From the NCBI RefSeq assembly GCF_900114155.1, contig NZ_FOSC01000002.1:62001-126000 (forward strand): a stretch of DNA of 64,000 nt, written 5' to 3'. This document shows positions 34,411 to 46,296 of the stretch, piece by piece. Position 1 is the first letter of the stretch, and each line of letters opens with the position of its first letter. The notes under the pieces are model-generated. The model ran no database searches. It had not been told where the DNA came from and saw nothing but the letters and a program-made list of their open reading frames with translations. This DNA is from Marinobacter persicus. GTDB taxonomy: Bacteria > Pseudomonadota > Gammaproteobacteria > Pseudomonadales > Oleiphilaceae. Position numbers and translations under genes: made by a program.

Positions 34411-36081
34411 TTATCCTTCTGAAGTTTCCTTTTCTTTAAGCACCGTCTCCGCCAATTCCTTCACGATCGCCATTTCCTCGGCAATGCCGCTTTCCCGTGC
34501 CAGTTCTTTCTGTTCGTCCAGGATGTCCATGAGGATGTCCGGGGTGGTCAGCGGGTTGGCCAGCACCACGCGGAAGACGATGCAGGGGAAGTGGGTGTAG
34601 CGGGCCGGCTCCAGGCGGGTCCGGGAGACAAACGCCTTGCCCCGTTCGCGCTGGGTTTTCTGCAAATACTTGGTGATGCGGTTCAGGCTGGTGTTAATTC
34701 GCTCGGCCTGGCGTTTGTTGGCCACGGCCAGGGCCTGTTGCACCACCGCCGGGCAGTAGCGGTAGGTGAGGATGTTCAGTTCCGGTTTGGTGACCAGTTC
34801 GAAATCCGCGTCTTCGGTAATCATCTCGGCGAAGGTGCGGGCCTTGTTGATGCCTTCGTCGATGAGGATTTCGTAGCCCTCGCGGCCGATGATTCTCAGG
34901 CCGGAGTGGATCAGCATGGACATGCCCGGCCGTGAGCCTTCCAGGGTGGTGCTGCCCAGGTCCTTGGAGCCCTTGCGGATGATGTACTGGGCGTGGTGTT
35001 CCACGGCGCTGGCCAGCCCCGGGGTTTTGAACACCACCAGGCCCACGCCCATGGGCACGTACAGCTGTTTGTGGGCGTCGAAGGTGACGGAATCGGCCTG
35101 TTCAATGCCGCGCAGCAAATGCTGATGGGTGCGGGAGAACAGGGTGGGCCCGCCCCAGGCGGCGTCCACGTGAAAGTGGGCGCGGAATTCCCTGGCGATG
35201 TCGGCCATGGCGTCCAGGTTGTCGACGTTGCCGGTCTCGGTGGTGCCGGCAACGCCGCAGATGGCCATGACTTTGATCTTCTGTCTCTGCAGTTCCAGGC
35301 ACTTGTCCCGCAGTGCATCGATCTGGATGCGGTTCTCGTCATCCGTGGGTACCGGGACCAGGGCGTCGCGGCCCAGGCCCAGCACGTCGGCGGCTTTGCG
35401 CAGGGAGTAGTGGCCCCGGTCGGAAACGAGGATGGCCGCACCCTCGTAGCCGTAGTATTTCAATGCCCGGAACAGGCCTTCCTGATGCAGGCCGCGAAAG
35501 CTGCCTTCGGCGGGGAAGGCCCGGTTGCGGGCCACCCAGAGGGCGGTCAGGTTGGCCACGGTGCCGCCGGAACACACCGCGCCCAGGGCGTGGCTGGGGT
35601 CGTGCATCCATTTACGGTAGAAGGCACCATCCTGTTGGTAAACCAGTCGGTGGATCATGCCCAGGACCTGGCGTTCGAGCGGGGTGAAGGCCTTGGAGGT
35701 CTCGATTTTCACCAGGTTCTGGTTCAGGGCAATCATGATCTTGGACAGCGGCAGCATGAAGTAGGGCAGTGCCGAGGTCATGTGCCCGATGAATGCGGGG
35801 GAGGCCGTATGAACGGAGTCCGCAACCAGTTTGTCGAGCAGGAACTGGGTCTGCTCGGAGACAAAGACGGGCTTTTCCGGAATGGCAGAGTCGGAAAAGT
35901 TTTTTTCCACGTCGGAAAGATCCCGTTCAACCGCGACGATGTGTTCCTGCAGGAAGCCGGCGAGGTTGCGGGATATGTTCTGGTCGATGCGGCTCAGAGT
36001 CGAGTCCGGTGCCTCGGGCACGGTGAAGACTCGATACATGGCCTCGATAGAGGCCTGAGCGGATGGTTTCTTTCCGGTCAT
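34411..36081 (-). CDS. panP: PLP-dependent aspartate 1-decarboxylase-like protein (PanP type)
   Basis: Group II pyridoxal phosphate decarboxylase, 556 residues from ATG 36081, with GGAG 11 bases upstream. The PLP lysine is in SVTFDAHKQLYVPMG, the cofactor Asp region is AHFHVDAAWGGPTLF, and SGGTVANLTALWVARN is the phosphate-binding segment. Overall it resembles the putative PanP family, which decarboxylates aspartate to beta-alanine for pantothenate in bacteria lacking PanD; glutamate decarboxylase activity is the alternative. CoA synthesis genes coaBC and coaD occur elsewhere in the window but are not adjacent. Confidence 0.8.
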   Translation of the reverse strand: MTGKKPSAQASIEAMYRVFTVPEAPDSTLSRIDQNISRNLAGFLQEHIVAVERDLSDVEKNFSDSAIPEKPVFVSEQTQFLLDKLVADSVHTASPAFIGHMTSALPYFMLPLSKIMIALNQNLVKIETSKAFTPLERQVLGMIHRLVYQQDGAFYRKWMHDPSHALGAVCSGGTVANLTALWVARNRAFPAEGSFRGLHQEGLFRALKYYGYEGAAILVSDRGHYSLRKAADVLGLGRDALVPVPTDDENRIQIDALRDKCLELQRQKIKVMAICGVAGTTETGNVDNLDAMADIAREFRAHFHVDAAWGGPTLFSRTHQHLLRGIEQADSVTFDAHKQLYVPMGVGLVVFKTPGLASAVEHHAQYIIRKGSKDLGSTTLEGSRPGMSMLIHSGLRIIGREGYEILIDEGINKARTFAEMITEDADFELVTKPELNILTYRYCPAVVQQALAVANKRQAERINTSLNRITKYLQKTQRERGKAFVSRTRLEPARYTHFPCIVFRVVLANPLTTPDILMDILDEQKELARESGIAEEMAIVKELAETVLKEKETSEG

Positions 36082-36148
36082 AGGCGCCAATTCTCCAAGG
36101 CGGCGTAGTATAAAGCTTGATCGGGTGTGACGCTATGCCCGGTCGGGC

Positions 36149-36490
36149 TCAGAGTATTTCCCGTTGTACGTCGAGAATGGCGGCATCGATGCGGCTCTGG
36201 ATGTCTTTTTCGATCTGGTCCAGACGCTGGGTGATTTGCTGCGGCGAAGCGCCCAGGGCGGCGACGGTCCAGGTGGCGCAGTCCAGTGCCTCGTGGTCGC
36301 CGGTTTCCGCGACGGCCAGGTCGGGTTCTTTGCCCCAGACGGCTTTCAGGGCGGTGAAGACTTTGCGCTTGGCTTTCAGGTCGTCACACGCGTAGAGCTG
36401 GAAGTGCAGGGTGAGCAGGCCCACGCTTGGGGTGATGGTGGGCTGCTCTGGGGTGTTTTGGGCTAGTAGCTTTCTGAGTGCTTCTGACAT
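36149..36490 (-). CDS. DUF503 family protein (YlxP-like)
   Basis: 113 residues from ATG 36490 (MSEALRKLLAQN). The family pattern is visible: VGLLTLHFQLYACDDLKAKR (small beta strand, then the LKxKR motif), an AETGDHEAL acidic stretch and a C-terminal helix. DUF503 proteins in Firmicutes are linked to ribosome maturation; the function here is unknown. The frame stays open to 36559, but that part runs into repeat copy 5. Copy 5 ends 23 bases before this start codon, in sense orientation. Confidence 0.72.
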   Translation of the reverse strand: MSEALRKLLAQNTPEQPTITPSVGLLTLHFQLYACDDLKAKRKVFTALKAVWGKEPDLAVAETGDHEALDCATWTVAALGASPQQITQRLDQIEKDIQSRIDAAILDVQREIL

Positions 36491-36513
36491 CGTTACTTCC
36501 AGACATGGTGCGG

Positions 36514-36707
36514 GAACCGGCGGGGGATGGCTTTCCAAAAAGCGCTTAAACCCGTCCATGGGTCGCTTATGTTCCGCCCCTCAGCGCTTATTGCTCCTGC
36601 GTCGCGCTGAGGGTCCAGGGCAGGCCATCCTTGGCCAGCCCGTAAAGAGCTATTCGCTCTTTACCCTTGGCTCCACAAATTTTTGGAAAGCCATCCCCCG
36701 CCGGTTC
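36514..36707 (-). repeat. Expanded ANGGA repeat element, copy 5
   Basis: Arms 36514-36541 and 36680-36707 are a perfect 28-bp inverted repeat. At 194 bases it is nearly twice as long as the other copies. The standard interior is split by two hairpin-forming inserts: CCCTCAGCGC/GCGCTGAGGG (36578-36587 and 36604-36613) and GTAAAGAGC/GCTCTTTAC (36642-36650 and 36656-36664). On the minus strand the two family hairpins remain (CCCATGGACGGG and GGCCAAGGATGGCC), now 73 nt apart, and the loop of the first insert adds a third GGA. Confidence 0.82.
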
Positions 36708-36767
36708 GTGAAGCTTGCAGTGGGCATCCGCATGATCGGGATTTGGGAGCGCCTCACTTGGTGGGGG

Positions 36768-38435
36768 TTAGCCTACTACAGGCGTCGCCCGTTTGATAAT
36801 GGCCGCCGGGTTGGTGCCGGTGGGAAGGTTGCCATAGTTCAGGCCGCCGTGGTTTTGCAGGCGGGTGGCACAGAAGGCGTCGGCAACGTTCGGGTCGCTG
36901 TGTCGCAGCAGCAGGGAGGCCTGCATGACCAGGGCCAGGCGATCGACGAGGTTGCGGGCGCGGTACTGGATATCGCTGAGGTCGGTGAAGTCTCGTTTTA
37001 GCTGTGCCAGGAACTGGTCGAAGCGGCGGTCGGAACCTTTGGCTTTGGCGGCTTCTTTGAAGAAGGCGTCGAGGGTTTCGGGTTGTTTTTCGATGGCGCG
37101 CAGGGTGTCCAGGCACTGGACGTTGCCGCTGCCTTCCCAGATGGCGTTGACCGGGGATTCCCGGAACAGTCGGGGCATGATGCAGTCTTCCATGACGCCG
37201 CTGCCGCCGATGCATTCCATGGCTTCGTAGGCGTGGTTTGGGGTGCGTTTGCAGATCCAGTATTTGCCCACGGGCGTGGCGAGGCGGGCGAGCAGGCGTT
37301 CGTGTTCGTTGTTTTGGTTGTCCAGGGCGCGGGCGATGCGCAGGGCGTAGGTCATGGCCGCTTCGCTTTCGATGGCGAGGTCGGCCAGTACGTTCTGCAT
37401 CAGCGGCTGGTCGCTGAGCCTGGCGCCGAAGGCGCTTCGGTGGCGGCAATGGTGGCTGGCCTGGGCGAAGGCCTGGCGCATGCCGGCGGCGCTGCCGGTC
37501 ATGCAGTCGAAGCGGGTCATGGCGACCATCTCGATAATGGTGCGTACTCCGCGGCCTTCTTCACCCACCATCCATGCCAGGGCGCCTCGCAGTTCGGCTT
37601 CGCTGGAGGCGTTGGCGACGTTGCCCATTTTGTTTTTCAACTGTTGGATCTGCCAGGGATTTTTGCTGCCATCGGGCCGCCAGCGGGGCATGAGAAAGCA
37701 GGACAGGCCGGCGTTGGTCTGGGCCAGTACCAGAAAAGCGTCGCACATGGGGGCAGACACGAACCATTTGTGGCCCACCAGTTCATAGGCCTGCCCCGGG
37801 CCTGGCTGGCCGACCGGGTAGGCGCGGGTGGTGTTGGCCCGGACGTCGCTGCCGCCCTGTTTTTCGGTCATGGCCATGCCGATGGTGACGGAGGTTTTGT
37901 CGCTGTCCGGAATATTCCGGGGATCGTAGCTGTTGGCCAATATTTTCGGCATCCAGAGCCTGGCCAGTTCGGGCTGATGCTGGATGGAGGGAATGGCGGC
38001 AAAGGTCATGGTGACCGGGCAACAGTGGGCAGCTTCCACCTGGGAGTGCAAGTAAAAGCGGGCAGCTCGCGCTACCTGGGCGCCGGGGCCGGGTTGGCGC
38101 CAGGGCGAACTGTGCAGGCCGCTTTCCAGGGCGACCCGCATGAGTTCGTGGTAGGCCGGGTGAAAACTGACCTCATCTATCCGGTGACCGTAACGGTCAT
38201 GGGTGCGGAAGGCCGGTTTGTTGGCGTTGGCCTGGTGTCCAAGGTCAATGGTTTCCGCCTGGCCGGCCCATTGGCCATATTCATGCAGTGCGTCGTGGAC
38301 TCCGCTTGTGCCTTCACGTTCGACGGCTTCTCGCAGGGCAGTGTCCTGTTCGTACAGGTTGTAGTTCTCCAGCGGTGCGGGTTGATTGAGCACATCGTGA
38401 GTGCTGGCCAGGTAGCGTTCGGAGCGGTTTGACAT
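36768..38435 (-). CDS. aidB: AidB-like acyl-CoA dehydrogenase
   Basis: FAD flavoprotein of the acyl-CoA dehydrogenase superfamily, 555 residues from ATG 38435 (MSNRSERYLAS); E. coli AidB is 541. Family landmarks are GMAMTEKQGGSDVRANTT, YELVGHKWFVSAPMCDAFLV and YEAMECIGGSGVMED with the catalytic-region acidic residues. AidB is linked to the adaptive response to alkylation damage and binds DNA through its C-terminus; acyl-CoA substrate is uncertain. No ada or alk genes are nearby. The frame upstream of 38435 is not supported. Confidence 0.82.
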   Translation of the reverse strand: MSNRSERYLASTHDVLNQPAPLENYNLYEQDTALREAVEREGTSGVHDALHEYGQWAGQAETIDLGHQANANKPAFRTHDRYGHRIDEVSFHPAYHELMRVALESGLHSSPWRQPGPGAQVARAARFYLHSQVEAAHCCPVTMTFAAIPSIQHQPELARLWMPKILANSYDPRNIPDSDKTSVTIGMAMTEKQGGSDVRANTTRAYPVGQPGPGQAYELVGHKWFVSAPMCDAFLVLAQTNAGLSCFLMPRWRPDGSKNPWQIQQLKNKMGNVANASSEAELRGALAWMVGEEGRGVRTIIEMVAMTRFDCMTGSAAGMRQAFAQASHHCRHRSAFGARLSDQPLMQNVLADLAIESEAAMTYALRIARALDNQNNEHERLLARLATPVGKYWICKRTPNHAYEAMECIGGSGVMEDCIMPRLFRESPVNAIWEGSGNVQCLDTLRAIEKQPETLDAFFKEAAKAKGSDRRFDQFLAQLKRDFTDLSDIQYRARNLVDRLALVMQASLLLRHSDPNVADAFCATRLQNHGGLNYGNLPTGTNPAAIIKRATPVVG

Positions 38436-38499
38436 GGCGATAACCTGCGGATGTTTTTTGTCATTATCAGCCCGATATAGACCAACTTTAAACATTACG

Positions 38500-38512
38500 C
38501 AAATTTAATTTG
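38500..38512. promoter_or_regulatory. 13-bp palindrome upstream of aidB-like gene
   Basis: CAAATT-T-AATTTG in the 213-bp divergent region between the AidB-like gene and the SutA-like gene, 65 bases before the former's start codon. Could be an operator; no regulator is adjacent. Confidence 0.35.
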
Positions 38513-38648
38513 ATCGCGATGGCGAGATTGAAAAATCGGGATTATAAAGAGCGCAAGACGGGCCCTATGGGCTGTCAGTCGAGACCCGGTGCTGTCCCGG
38601 CCAGGCCTGGCGCACCCGCAGTTCGGTTTTCGTTGATAGGAGAATCTT

Positions 38649-38870
38649 ATGAGTGATTTCGACGAAAGCGCCCTGGACAATGCTGGCAACTGGAGTGCCG
38701 ACGCAGAGGATACCCATTCACCGGCCGGCCGTGCGCGGGTGAGAGCCCAACTGCAGGCCGATATTGAAGCCTTCCTGCAAAGCGGTGGCCAGATCCAGGA
38801 ACTGGATACCCATTTCCAGTCCGGTGCCTCGCGCAAGGTGGAGGTCGGTTTCAACAACCGCTCCATGTAA
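38649..38870 (+). CDS. Small acidic protein, SutA-like C-terminus
   Basis: 73 residues from ATG 38649 with TAGGAGAA upstream. The N-terminal half is acidic and probably disordered; the C-terminal half AFLQSGGQIQELDTHFQSG resembles the AFLxxGGxxQE pattern of Pseudomonas SutA, which binds RNA polymerase and boosts transcription in slow-growing cells. It is shorter than SutA (about 105) and has a smaller acidic arm. The similarity is from memory and limited to about 20 residues. Single gene with its own terminator. Confidence 0.5.
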   Translation: MSDFDESALDNAGNWSADAEDTHSPAGRARVRAQLQADIEAFLQSGGQIQELDTHFQSGASRKVEVGFNNRSM

Positions 38871-38890
38871 ACCTTCCTACCCGTTCTCCC

Positions 38891-38926
38891 TCCGGGTGCC
38901 TGGCCGGGCACCCGGTTTTTGTCATT
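38891..38926 (+). terminator. Rho-independent terminator after the SutA-like gene
   Basis: Stem CCGGGTGCC-TGGCCG-GGCACCCGG (38892-38916) followed by five T. It separates the small gene from hemB. Confidence 0.88.
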
Positions 38927-38980
38927 GCGCTGTCATGAATTGACCTCACACTCGGCCCCGATTGCCTTCGGGGTGTATGA

Positions 38981-40042
<1,062 letters not shown>

Positions 40043-40091
40043 TGAATGGCGGACAACCTGGCCGCCGGAACAACCATGGAAAAGGATGGTA

Positions 40092-42233
40092 ATGACAAGC
40101 TCTAACGCAAACATCGCGGGCGGTGCCAAGCAGGCAGTGCCGGCACCAGTAGACCTGCCGCCCGTGGATGAGGCGGTCAATATTGATGCCACCGAAAATT
40201 ACTTCAACCGGGAACTGAGCCAGCTGCAGTTCAATTACCGGGTCCTGAAGCAGGCACTGGATACCACCCATCCGTTGATCAACCGGCTCATTTTCAGCTG
40301 CATTTTCAGCAGTAACATGGATGAGTTTTTCGAGATCCGGGTGGCGGGCCTGCGCGAGCAGCTCAAATACGGCCGGGAGAAGATCGGCGTTGACGGCATG
40401 CAGCCGGAGCAGGTGCTGGCGGAAATCAGCCGCATTGCCCACGAGTACATTGCCGAGCAGTACGACATCCTCAACAACGTGTTGATTCCCGAGCTGGAAA
40501 AGGAAAACATCCACTTTGTCCGCCGTCGGGACTGGACCGAAGCCCAGGCCGAATGGGTGCGCAATTATTTTGAGGATGAAGTCCTGCCTGTGGTCAGCCC
40601 CATCGGGCTGGACCCGTCCCACCCGTTCCCGCGCCTGGTGAACAAGAGCCTCAACTTTATTGTCGAGCTGGATGGCAAGGACGCCTTTGGCCGGGAAACC
40701 GGCATGGCCATTGTGCCGGCCCCGCGCTCGCTGCCGCGCCTGGTGCGTCTGCCGGATGAGATCTGCGAGGGTGGCGACAACCTCGTGTTCCTGTCGTCGA
40801 TGATTCACGCCCACGCCGACGAGCTGTTCCCCGGCATGGAAGTGAAGGGCTGTTACCAGTTCCGTCTGACTCGCAACGCCGACCTGGAATTGGAAGACGA
40901 TCTCGAAGACCTGGCTTCGGCCTTGCGCGGTGAGTTGCTGAGCCGCCGGTTTGGCGATGCCGTGCGCCTGGAAGTGGCCGATAACTGTCCGGAAGAGCTG
41001 ATGAACTTCCTGCTGCGGGAATTTGGCCTGACCGAACGTGACCTGTACAAGGTCCACGGCCCGGTGAACCTGACCCGCCTGATGGCAGTGGGCAGTCTGG
41101 TGGACCGCCCGGACCTGACCTATTCACACTTCTCGCCCTCGATTCCGCGCCAGATCCGCAGCAAGGATTCGATGTTCGACGCCATTCGCAAGCGTCCGAT
41201 ACTGCTGCTGCATCCCTATGAGAATTTCAGCCCGGTGGTGGATCTGCTGCGTCAGGCCGCCAAGGACCCACACGTACTGGCCATTCGCCAGACTCTGTAC
41301 CGCACCGGCGCCAACTCGGAAATCGTCGAGGCCCTGGCGGATGCCGCTCGCCGTGGTAAGGAAGTCACCGCCGTGATTGAGTTGCGCGCCCGGTTCAGCG
41401 AGGAGGAAAACCTGGAACTGGCCAGCCGCCTGCAAGAGGCCGGCGTGATCGTGGTGTACGGCGTGGTGGGTTACAAAACCCACGCCAAGATGATTCTGAT
41501 CGTGCGCCGGGAAGAGGGCCGCCTGCGCCGTTACGTGCACCTGGGCACCGGCAACTACCACGCCGGCAACGCCCGGCTGTACACCGACTACAGCTTCATG
41601 ACCTGCGACGAGTCCATTGGCGACGACGTCAACAAGCTGTTCCAGCAGCTGACCGGTATGGGCAAGGCGCTGAAAATCAAGAAACTGTTCCACGCACCCT
41701 TTACCCTGCACGAGCGGCTGATCAGCCTGATCGAGCGGGAGGCCAGCTACGGTGAAAAAGGCCGTCTGATCTTCAAGTTCAACGCCCTGACCGAAGCACA
41801 GGTGATCAAGGCACTGTATCGGGCGTCCCAGGCGGGGGTTAAAATTGATCTGATCATTCGCGGTATCTGTTGCTTGCGCCCGGGCGTGCCGGGGCTGTCG
41901 GAGAATATCCAGGTACGTTCGATCATCGGTCGTTTCCTGGAGCACACCCGGGTTTACTATTTCGGTAACAAGGGTCGGCCGGAGGTTTACTGTTCCAGCG
42001 CCGACGCCATGGAACGCAACTTGCTCAACCGGGTGGAAACCGCGTTCCCGGTGGAAGACCCGGCACTGATCGGCCGTTTGCGCGAGGATCTGGATACTTA
42101 CCTGGCGGACAACTGCCAGTCCTGGGTGTTGCAGCCTGACGGCAGTTACCTGCAGAATCATCCGGGCGAAGAGGAAGAGCCGGTGGCCTCGCAACTGGTC
42201 CTTCTTGAGCGTCTGACCAGCAGTGCCGGTTGA
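40092..42233 (+). CDS. ppk1: Polyphosphate kinase 1
   Basis: Makes inorganic polyphosphate from ATP reversibly. 713 residues; the start is ATG 40092 with AAGGA 5 bases upstream (an ATG at 40086 is in frame). N-terminal domain [16 protein letters not shown], nucleotide and phosphohistidine domain with the catalytic His in [18 protein letters not shown], and the second His region [18 protein letters not shown]. It fits with the Pst, Pit, PhoBR and PhoU genes elsewhere in the window. Whether PhoB controls it cannot be seen: no Pho box lies in the short gap after hemB. Confidence 0.96.
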   Translation: MTSSNANIAGGAKQAVPAPVDLPPVDEAVNIDATENYFNRELSQLQFNYRVLKQALDTTHPLINRLIFSCIFSSNMDEFFEIRVAGLREQLKYGREKIGVDGMQPEQVLAEISRIAHEYIAEQYDILNNVLIPELEKENIHFVRRRDWTEAQAEWVRNYFEDEVLPVVSPIGLDPSHPFPRLVNKSLNFIVELDGKDAFGRETGMAIVPAPRSLPRLVRLPDEICEGGDNLVFLSSMIHAHADELFPGMEVKGCYQFRLTRNADLELEDDLEDLASALRGELLSRRFGDAVRLEVADNCPEELMNFLLREFGLTERDLYKVHGPVNLTRLMAVGSLVDRPDLTYSHFSPSIPRQIRSKDSMFDAIRKRPILLLHPYENFSPVVDLLRQAAKDPHVLAIRQTLYRTGANSEIVEALADAARRGKEVTAVIELRARFSEEENLELASRLQEAGVIVVYGVVGYKTHAKMILIVRREEGRLRRYVHLGTGNYHAGNARLYTDYSFMTCDESIGDDVNKLFQQLTGMGKALKIKKLFHAPFTLHERLISLIEREASYGEKGRLIFKFNALTEAQVIKALYRASQAGVKIDLIIRGICCLRPGVPGLSENIQVRSIIGRFLEHTRVYYFGNKGRPEVYCSSADAMERNLLNRVETAFPVEDPALIGRLREDLDTYLADNCQSWVLQPDGSYLQNHPGEEEEPVASQLVLLERLTSSAG

Positions 42234-42277
42234 TCCGGAATTGGCGAAGGAACAACAACGACATAAGGAATGGAACC

Positions 42278-43561
42278 TTGAAATTCAATAAATGGATAGC
42301 CGCTGGCGCGGTATTACTGGTGGGTGCCGGCGCGGCGCCCTGGGGTGTTGGTTATGTCACTGAGCAGCAGTGGCAGCAGGCCACCGATGAAATGAACACC
42401 GCCCAGCCTTTTGTGCGCGTCAGTACCGATGATTACCAGCGGGGTATTCTGGGTGCAGAGACATCCGGCACCCTGACCATGGTGGACCCGGCCACCGGCG
42501 ACAGCCGGCAGATCAAGTTCGACGCCACCGTCAGTCATGGCGTGACCGGCAGCCTGATGGACTTCCGCCCACGCAATGGCTGGCAGCCCGAAGGAGCCGA
42601 CTGGTTTCCCGAAGAAGACCCCAGGCTGACGCTGGAAACCCGGGTGTGGGGTAGCGCCACCATTGAACTGAATGTGCCGGTCATCGAGTTTGATGACACC
42701 GTTAACGGCGAGAGCTTCCGCAGCAGCGGCGGCCTGGCCCGCATCGATGTGGGCAACATGGGCGAGCAGGCTGACATGCTGGTGGTCTGGCCGGAAGTGG
42801 CCCTGACCACGCCGCAATCCGACATCTTCCTGGAGGACATTGAACTTGAGCAGGAAATTGCCCTGCTGAAAGGCAGTGTCTGGACCGGACGCGGCACCCT
42901 CAGTCTGGAGCGCCTGGCGCTGCAAAGCGCGAGTGCACCGTCAACGGTGATGGAACAGCTGAAGATTGGCAGCCAGACCGAAGCGGTCAATGACAACCAG
43001 CAACTGAACTCCGAGCTGAACTTTGACCTGGCCTCGTTGACTGTCGAGGGCGAGGCATACGGGCCGCACCATCTGGGCGTGTTTGTGGATGGTGTGAACG
43101 TTGACAGCTGGAACGCCTTCAGCGAAACGCTTAACGAAATGCAGCGGCTGGCCCTGCAGGACTCCGCCAACAATTTCGAACAGCAGATGCGCCTGATGCA
43201 GCGTGTCACCGGCTCTTTGCAGGATCTGGTCGGTGCCGGTCTGACGGTGGGGGTCCGGGAACTGAGCCTGAACACCCCGGACGGTGAGGTGCGGGGTGAT
43301 CTGGAAGTGTCTCATCCGGCGCTGTCCCAGGGTGAACGCCGTGACTTGCTGATGGTCATGCCCCGGCTGACCGGCAATTTTAACCTGAGCCTGCCGGTGG
43401 CGCTGGCTGAAAACGATCCGGACCTGCGAATGCAGGTGGCCCCGCTGGTCAAGCAGGGCCTGCTGGTTCAGGACGGTGAACGGCTGGTGATGCGTGGCAC
43501 CCTCAATGAAATGGTGCTGGATGTGAACGGCACCGCCATGCCGCTGCCACCGCTGTTGTAG
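42278..43561 (+). CDS. DUF945 (YdgA-like) protein
   Basis: 427 residues. The best start is TTG 42278 (KFNKWIAAGAVLLVGAGAAP), preceded by AAGGAA; no ATG in this frame gives a sensible N-terminus. An uncleaved signal anchor (about 5-25) leads into a long periplasmic part with repeated beta-type segments, typical of the YdgA family. Function unknown; E. coli YdgA is a cell-envelope dimer. 44 bases after ppk1 and convergent with coaD. Confidence 0.75.
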   Translation: MKFNKWIAAGAVLLVGAGAAPWGVGYVTEQQWQQATDEMNTAQPFVRVSTDDYQRGILGAETSGTLTMVDPATGDSRQIKFDATVSHGVTGSLMDFRPRNGWQPEGADWFPEEDPRLTLETRVWGSATIELNVPVIEFDDTVNGESFRSSGGLARIDVGNMGEQADMLVVWPEVALTTPQSDIFLEDIELEQEIALLKGSVWTGRGTLSLERLALQSASAPSTVMEQLKIGSQTEAVNDNQQLNSELNFDLASLTVEGEAYGPHHLGVFVDGVNVDSWNAFSETLNEMQRLALQDSANNFEQQMRLMQRVTGSLQDLVGAGLTVGVRELSLNTPDGEVRGDLEVSHPALSQGERRDLLMVMPRLTGNFNLSLPVALAENDPDLRMQVAPLVKQGLLVQDGERLVMRGTLNEMVLDVNGTAMPLPPLL

Positions 43562-43589
43562 CGGCCGCAGTCGCCGGGCCGGTGGTTGT

Positions 43590-45686
<2,097 letters not shown>

Positions 45687-45694
<8 letters not shown>

Positions 45695-46289
45695 GCCGAT
45701 TCCGCCGGTTGTGAAATTGTGGCAGGGCACTGACCGCCCAGGCCGGCGGCCCGGGGTAGCCACTGGCCGGCCAGTGTTCCCGGGCGCCATAAAAAGCCAC
45801 GTTGGTCAGTTTGCTCAGGGCAATATAGCCGCTATTAAGCAAACCGAAACGACTGTCGCGCCAACGCTGCAGGAACGCATGGGCCTGTTCCTGACTCACT
45901 GTTGACCAGTCCCGCCAGATGCCCGCCAGGGCTATGCGACCGGGCGCGAGGTTCAGCAGGTCGAACAGTTTGCGCAGTTGTTGCCGGTTGGCCGGGCTGA
46001 ACGCGCTGATGCCCTGGTCAATGCGAATCAGGGTGTTATCCATCGAACGTTGGTAAGGCTCCGGGCTCGCCGGTAGCGCGCCGGCGAGCAAAGCCGGCAA
46101 CAGGGCCTGGAAAAGCACAATGTCCTGGCGGGAGAGAAACTGGAAATCATGGTCGGGGACTCTGGCTGCCTGGCCTTCCGGTTTTCCGGCCGGGGCGTTG
46201 TTGTAACCGCCAAGGTGCACACCGAGCCCGGCCGCGCCCAACACCAGGGTGCCGCCAAGCCCAAGTTTCAGAAAGCCCCGGCGATTCAT
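45687..46289 (-). CDS. Tat-signal small subunit partner of the GMC oxidoreductase
   Basis: 200 residues. The N-terminus MNRRGFLKLGLGG followed by a hydrophobic stretch is a twin-arginine export signal. The rest (about 45-200) is mostly helical with no cysteine, resembling the gluconate dehydrogenase subunit 3 type that accompanies GMC enzymes. The GMC protein has no signal of its own, so it may be carried out through Tat as a complex with this one, a known hitchhiker arrangement; that is inference. 7 bases after the aldehyde dehydrogenase gene. Confidence 0.75.
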
Positions 46290-46296
46290 GGCGGGC

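Noticed and set aside
34993..36108. A 371-codon plus-strand frame opposite the PanP-like gene
   Set aside because: Antisense to a decarboxylase with an intact PLP site; composition is typical of a shadow frame.
3823..36707. The repeat elements as plain rho-independent terminators
   Set aside because: They lack T tracts after the stems, occur also upstream of genes (copies 2 and 5), and contain two conserved inner loops that a terminator would not need. A termination side effect is still possible.
3823..36707. The repeat elements as a CRISPR array or classical insertion sequence
   Set aside because: Copies are kilobases apart, there are no regular spacers, no cas genes and no transposase in the window, and no clear target-site duplications were seen.
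37083..38432. A 449-codon plus-strand frame opposite the AidB-like gene
   Set aside because: Antisense shadow; the minus-strand protein has clear acyl-CoA dehydrogenase motifs, and this one has none.
38939..38944. TTGACC upstream of hemB as a -35
   Set aside because: No acceptable -10 lies 16-18 bases downstream; TATGAT is about 30 bases away.
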